From assembly GCA_009602725.1 (NCBI GenBank), contig WELB01000059.1, positions 166,290-176,601 on the forward strand: a stretch of 10,312 bases of DNA. The letters run 5' to 3'. Shown piece by piece: positions 8,709 through 10,312 of this stretch (positions within the stretch are counted from its first letter, which is position 1; every line of letters begins with the position of its first letter). This DNA is from Spirogloea muscicola. Taxonomy: Eukaryota > Streptophyta > Zygnematophyceae > Spirogloeales > Spirogloeaceae. Position numbers and translations under genes: made by a program. The notes under the pieces were generated by a model, which saw nothing but the letters and a program-made list of their open reading frames with translations, was not told the DNA's origin and made no database searches.

Positions 8709-9389
8709 GCTTCAACATGGCTTTCGGCAAGGTTGAGAAGTCTGCTACACCATGGAATGCACACTCAGCTCACAAAGAGGCTACTTGACTGTATGCTTGT
8801 TGAGCTTGCGAACCACCTCCAAACAGGCCACTTGCCTGTCCCTATCTGCAAAGCCAGCCACCTCTCCTTTTACTGTCATTCTGCAATGCCTAGCCCCGAA
8901 GAAGTGGGCTCTCAAGTAGCCCTTTGATAGTGCTCACACAGTACTGCAAGAAAGGTCTGAGAGTTGATGGCTGGTATCTTTTGGACCAACAGTAGCTGAC
9001 AAGCACAATATTTCCATTGTCATTTATTTGTTGTCACAGCGCCAAACACTGTGCAGCATTCGAATCAAATTCAATCATCTAATTGCGGGCCCAGCCCTGG
9101 CAGGGTAATGTTGCTGACACCAGGCCCAATCTCTATAATGTCATATGGTTGCCCTATGCAACCGCAATGCTAACAATGCCAAACTAGCATTTCACTGTAG
9201 GCTATGTTGGTCAAGGCCAACTTTGGGTGTTAGTGCACAAGTCTTTGTGAGGAGCTAAAGCCACAGGTCTGTACAGAAATTATGTACACAATGTGCAGAG
9301 GGATATTCACAGGCGGCCTAGGCATCTAAGTGTTGGCAGGATAGATTGCATGTACTATGGCAGTTCAAGCATGCAGATGCAGGCAAGCT
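8709..9389. other. Tail-to-tail intergenic region between BASS and the lumen-protein gene
   Basis: These 681 nt lie between the BASS stop codon and the minus-strand stop codon at 9390-9392, and must contain both 3' UTRs. I see no convincing coding sequence, RNA gene or long repeat. Neither strand shows TGTAA. A minus-strand AATAAA is present at 9028-9023, about 360 nt past the minus-strand stop; it could be a poly(A) signal or chance in this AT-richer stretch. Confidence 0.7.
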
Positions 9390-10312
9390 TCAGAGCGAGA
9401 AGCAGGCTCGTGATGGAACAGCAGGCTGCTGGCCCCCGAGTCGCGGAGCCTCTCGCAGGAGCGCGCTGTCGCCCACAAACGGCACCTCCTCGATCTGCAG
9501 GGAGCCCCCTGGCACGACCTCCACCAGCACCTCCTTGCTACCTGCGCTCGGAGCTGCCCACCATTCTGCTGCAGACAAGGGGCGGCCCACAGCAGCGGCA
9601 AGGACGCCTGGCTGGAGGATGCCGCCGTCACCGTGGAAGTTCTCGCCACCGTCAGCCCGCCAACCGGCGACATCGGGGTCATCGGCGAGCAGCGGCTCGA
9701 GAGGGAGGCTCGCGAGCCACTGCAGCTGGCCGCGCGGCGGCCGCGGGGCCTCGCGCAGGTGGCCAGGCACGACCATCTCGAAGTTGTTGTTGGGCCCCCA
9801 GGCCGGGCATGCCACGCCTCTGGCGGCGGGCCACCCAGCCATGCCGAGAGCAGGGCGCAGCAGCGCATCCGTGAGGGCGGGGGCAGACGGTGGCAGCGCC
9901 AATCCGGCCATGCCACCGGCGCTGCTGTCCATGGCCGCGCGGTCGGATCTGGGCGCGAGGTCGTCGACGGCGTGCAGCAGCGAAAGGTGCGGCGGCGGCG
10001 GCGTGGTGACGGCGGCCCCAAGCGGCAGGCTTGGCGCGGCGCTCGCCAGGCCGATGGCCGCCGCCGTCGCCACCAGCACGTCCACTGCGCTCCTGCGGCG
10101 CGCCCTGAGACATCGAATCGCGGCGCCGCCGCTGCGCGTCAGGATGATGCGCGTCAGGATGACGCCGCCGCCTCCGCCGCGCCGCCGCGCCGAGAACGTG
10201 GGCGGCGGGGATGCTAGCAGGGCTGGCGGCGAACGAGGGAGGGACCTCGAGATGTCGGCCTCCGGACCGCCGCCGCCGCCGCCGCCGCCGCTGCGGGTGC
10301 CGGCGGCGGGCC
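9390..10312 (-). CDS. Unrecognised protein with a thylakoid-lumen-type presequence (5' partial)
   Basis: One minus-strand frame is open from the window edge to TGA at 9392-9390, about 306 residues, with no ATG, so the start lies outside. Order: a Gly run (from the CCG repeat), a Ser/Pro/Arg-rich stretch (ISRSLPRSPPALLASPPP), a basic region, then RARRRSAVDVLVATAAAIG followed by LASAAP. That is a twin-arginine-like motif, hydrophobic core and AxA cleavage site, the layout of a bipartite chloroplast-to-lumen presequence. The mature part, about 200 residues, contains ACPAWGPNNNFEMVVPG, LEPLLADDPDVAGW, SAAEWWAAPSAGSKEVLVEV and LQIEEVPFVGDSALLREAP. I do not recognise a family. NNNFEMVVPGHL faintly recalls the start of PsbP-like domains, which is only a guess. 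Overlapping frames are Arg/Pro/Cys-rich shadows. A hidden intron is possible. Confidence 0.65.
   Translation of the reverse strand, partial: PAAGTRSGGGGGGGGPEADISRSLPRSPPALLASPPPTFSARRRGGGGGVILTRIILTRSGGAAIRCLRARRRSAVDVLVATAAAIGLASAAPSLPLGAAVTTPPPPHLSLLHAVDDLAPRSDRAAMDSSAGGMAGLALPPSAPALTDALLRPALGMAGWPAARGVACPAWGPNNNFEMVVPGHLREAPRPPRGQLQWLASLPLEPLLADDPDVAGWRADGGENFHGDGGILQPGVLAAAVGRPLSAAEWWAAPSAGSKEVLVEVVPGGSLQIEEVPFVGDSALLREAPRLGGQQPAVPSRACFSL
10133..10162. repeat. Perfect tandem duplication of a 15-nt unit, in frame in the lumen-protein gene
   Basis: TGCGCGTCAGGATGA occurs twice back to back. Because the unit is a multiple of three, the minus-strand frame is kept and five residues are duplicated (reading VILTRIILTR) in the presequence just upstream of the twin-arginine region. 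This is most simply replication slippage in a fast-evolving transit peptide. Confidence 0.9.
10267..10290. repeat. (CCG)8 trinucleotide microsatellite
   Basis: Eight perfect CCG units. In the minus-strand frame of the lumen-protein gene this encodes a run of eight glycines at the N-terminal edge. It could be variable in length between strains. It may also mark 5' UTR or transit-peptide sequence, since the start codon is not in the window. Confidence 0.95.

Noticed and set aside
9293-10217. Long plus-strand open frames opposite the lumen-protein gene
   Set aside because: Their translations are dominated by Arg, Pro, Ala and Gly, as expected for shadows of a GC-rich gene; the minus frame has balanced composition and a recognisable targeting signal.

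Overview
The window is nuclear DNA of a photosynthetic eukaryote, most likely a green alga (class not resolved). Three genes are split by many GT-AG introns of about 85-340 nt, and their spliced products closely resemble plant plastid or organelle proteins. No rRNA, tRNA, CRISPR array or transposable element was seen, and there is nothing operon-like. Assignments rest on reading the translations and on remembered family sequences, without database searches.

Layout. (1) 1-51 is a pure A run at the edge of the sequence. (2) 53-1449 (+) holds five exons of a thylakoid-lumen FKBP immunophilin of the FKBP20-2 type, missing its 5' end. (3) 1450-1874 is a tail-to-tail intergenic region with a perfect 17-bp hairpin. 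(4) 1875-4319 (-) is a mitochondrial-carrier-family (SLC25) gene with ten exons in the preferred model, one of only 26 nt; its 5' end may extend to 4524 or beyond. (5) 4840-5451 is a very GC-rich block between two divergent genes. It contains two palindromic ATG contexts and one ambiguous base, and probably carries the first exon of the next gene. (6) 5665-8708 (+) holds eleven confident exons of a plastid BASS-family sodium/metabolite cotransporter, closest to BASS1. (7) 8709-9389 is a second tail-to-tail intergenic region. (8) 9390-10312 (-) is a GC-rich open frame, cut by the window end, encoding an unrecognised protein with a bipartite presequence of thylakoid-lumen type.

The genes are not a pathway cluster, although at least three of the four encode predicted chloroplast proteins (two lumenal, one envelope). 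GC-rich sequence coincides with gene 5' ends (about 52-233, 4840-5451, 9400-10312), while internal exons, introns and 3' regions are near 50% GC.

I found no new molecular system. The best leads are the orphan lumen protein, the FKBP with a degenerate active site and a conserved C-terminal cysteine tail, the shared divergent 5' block with palindromic start sites, the 26-nt exon, and the hairpin between convergent genes.
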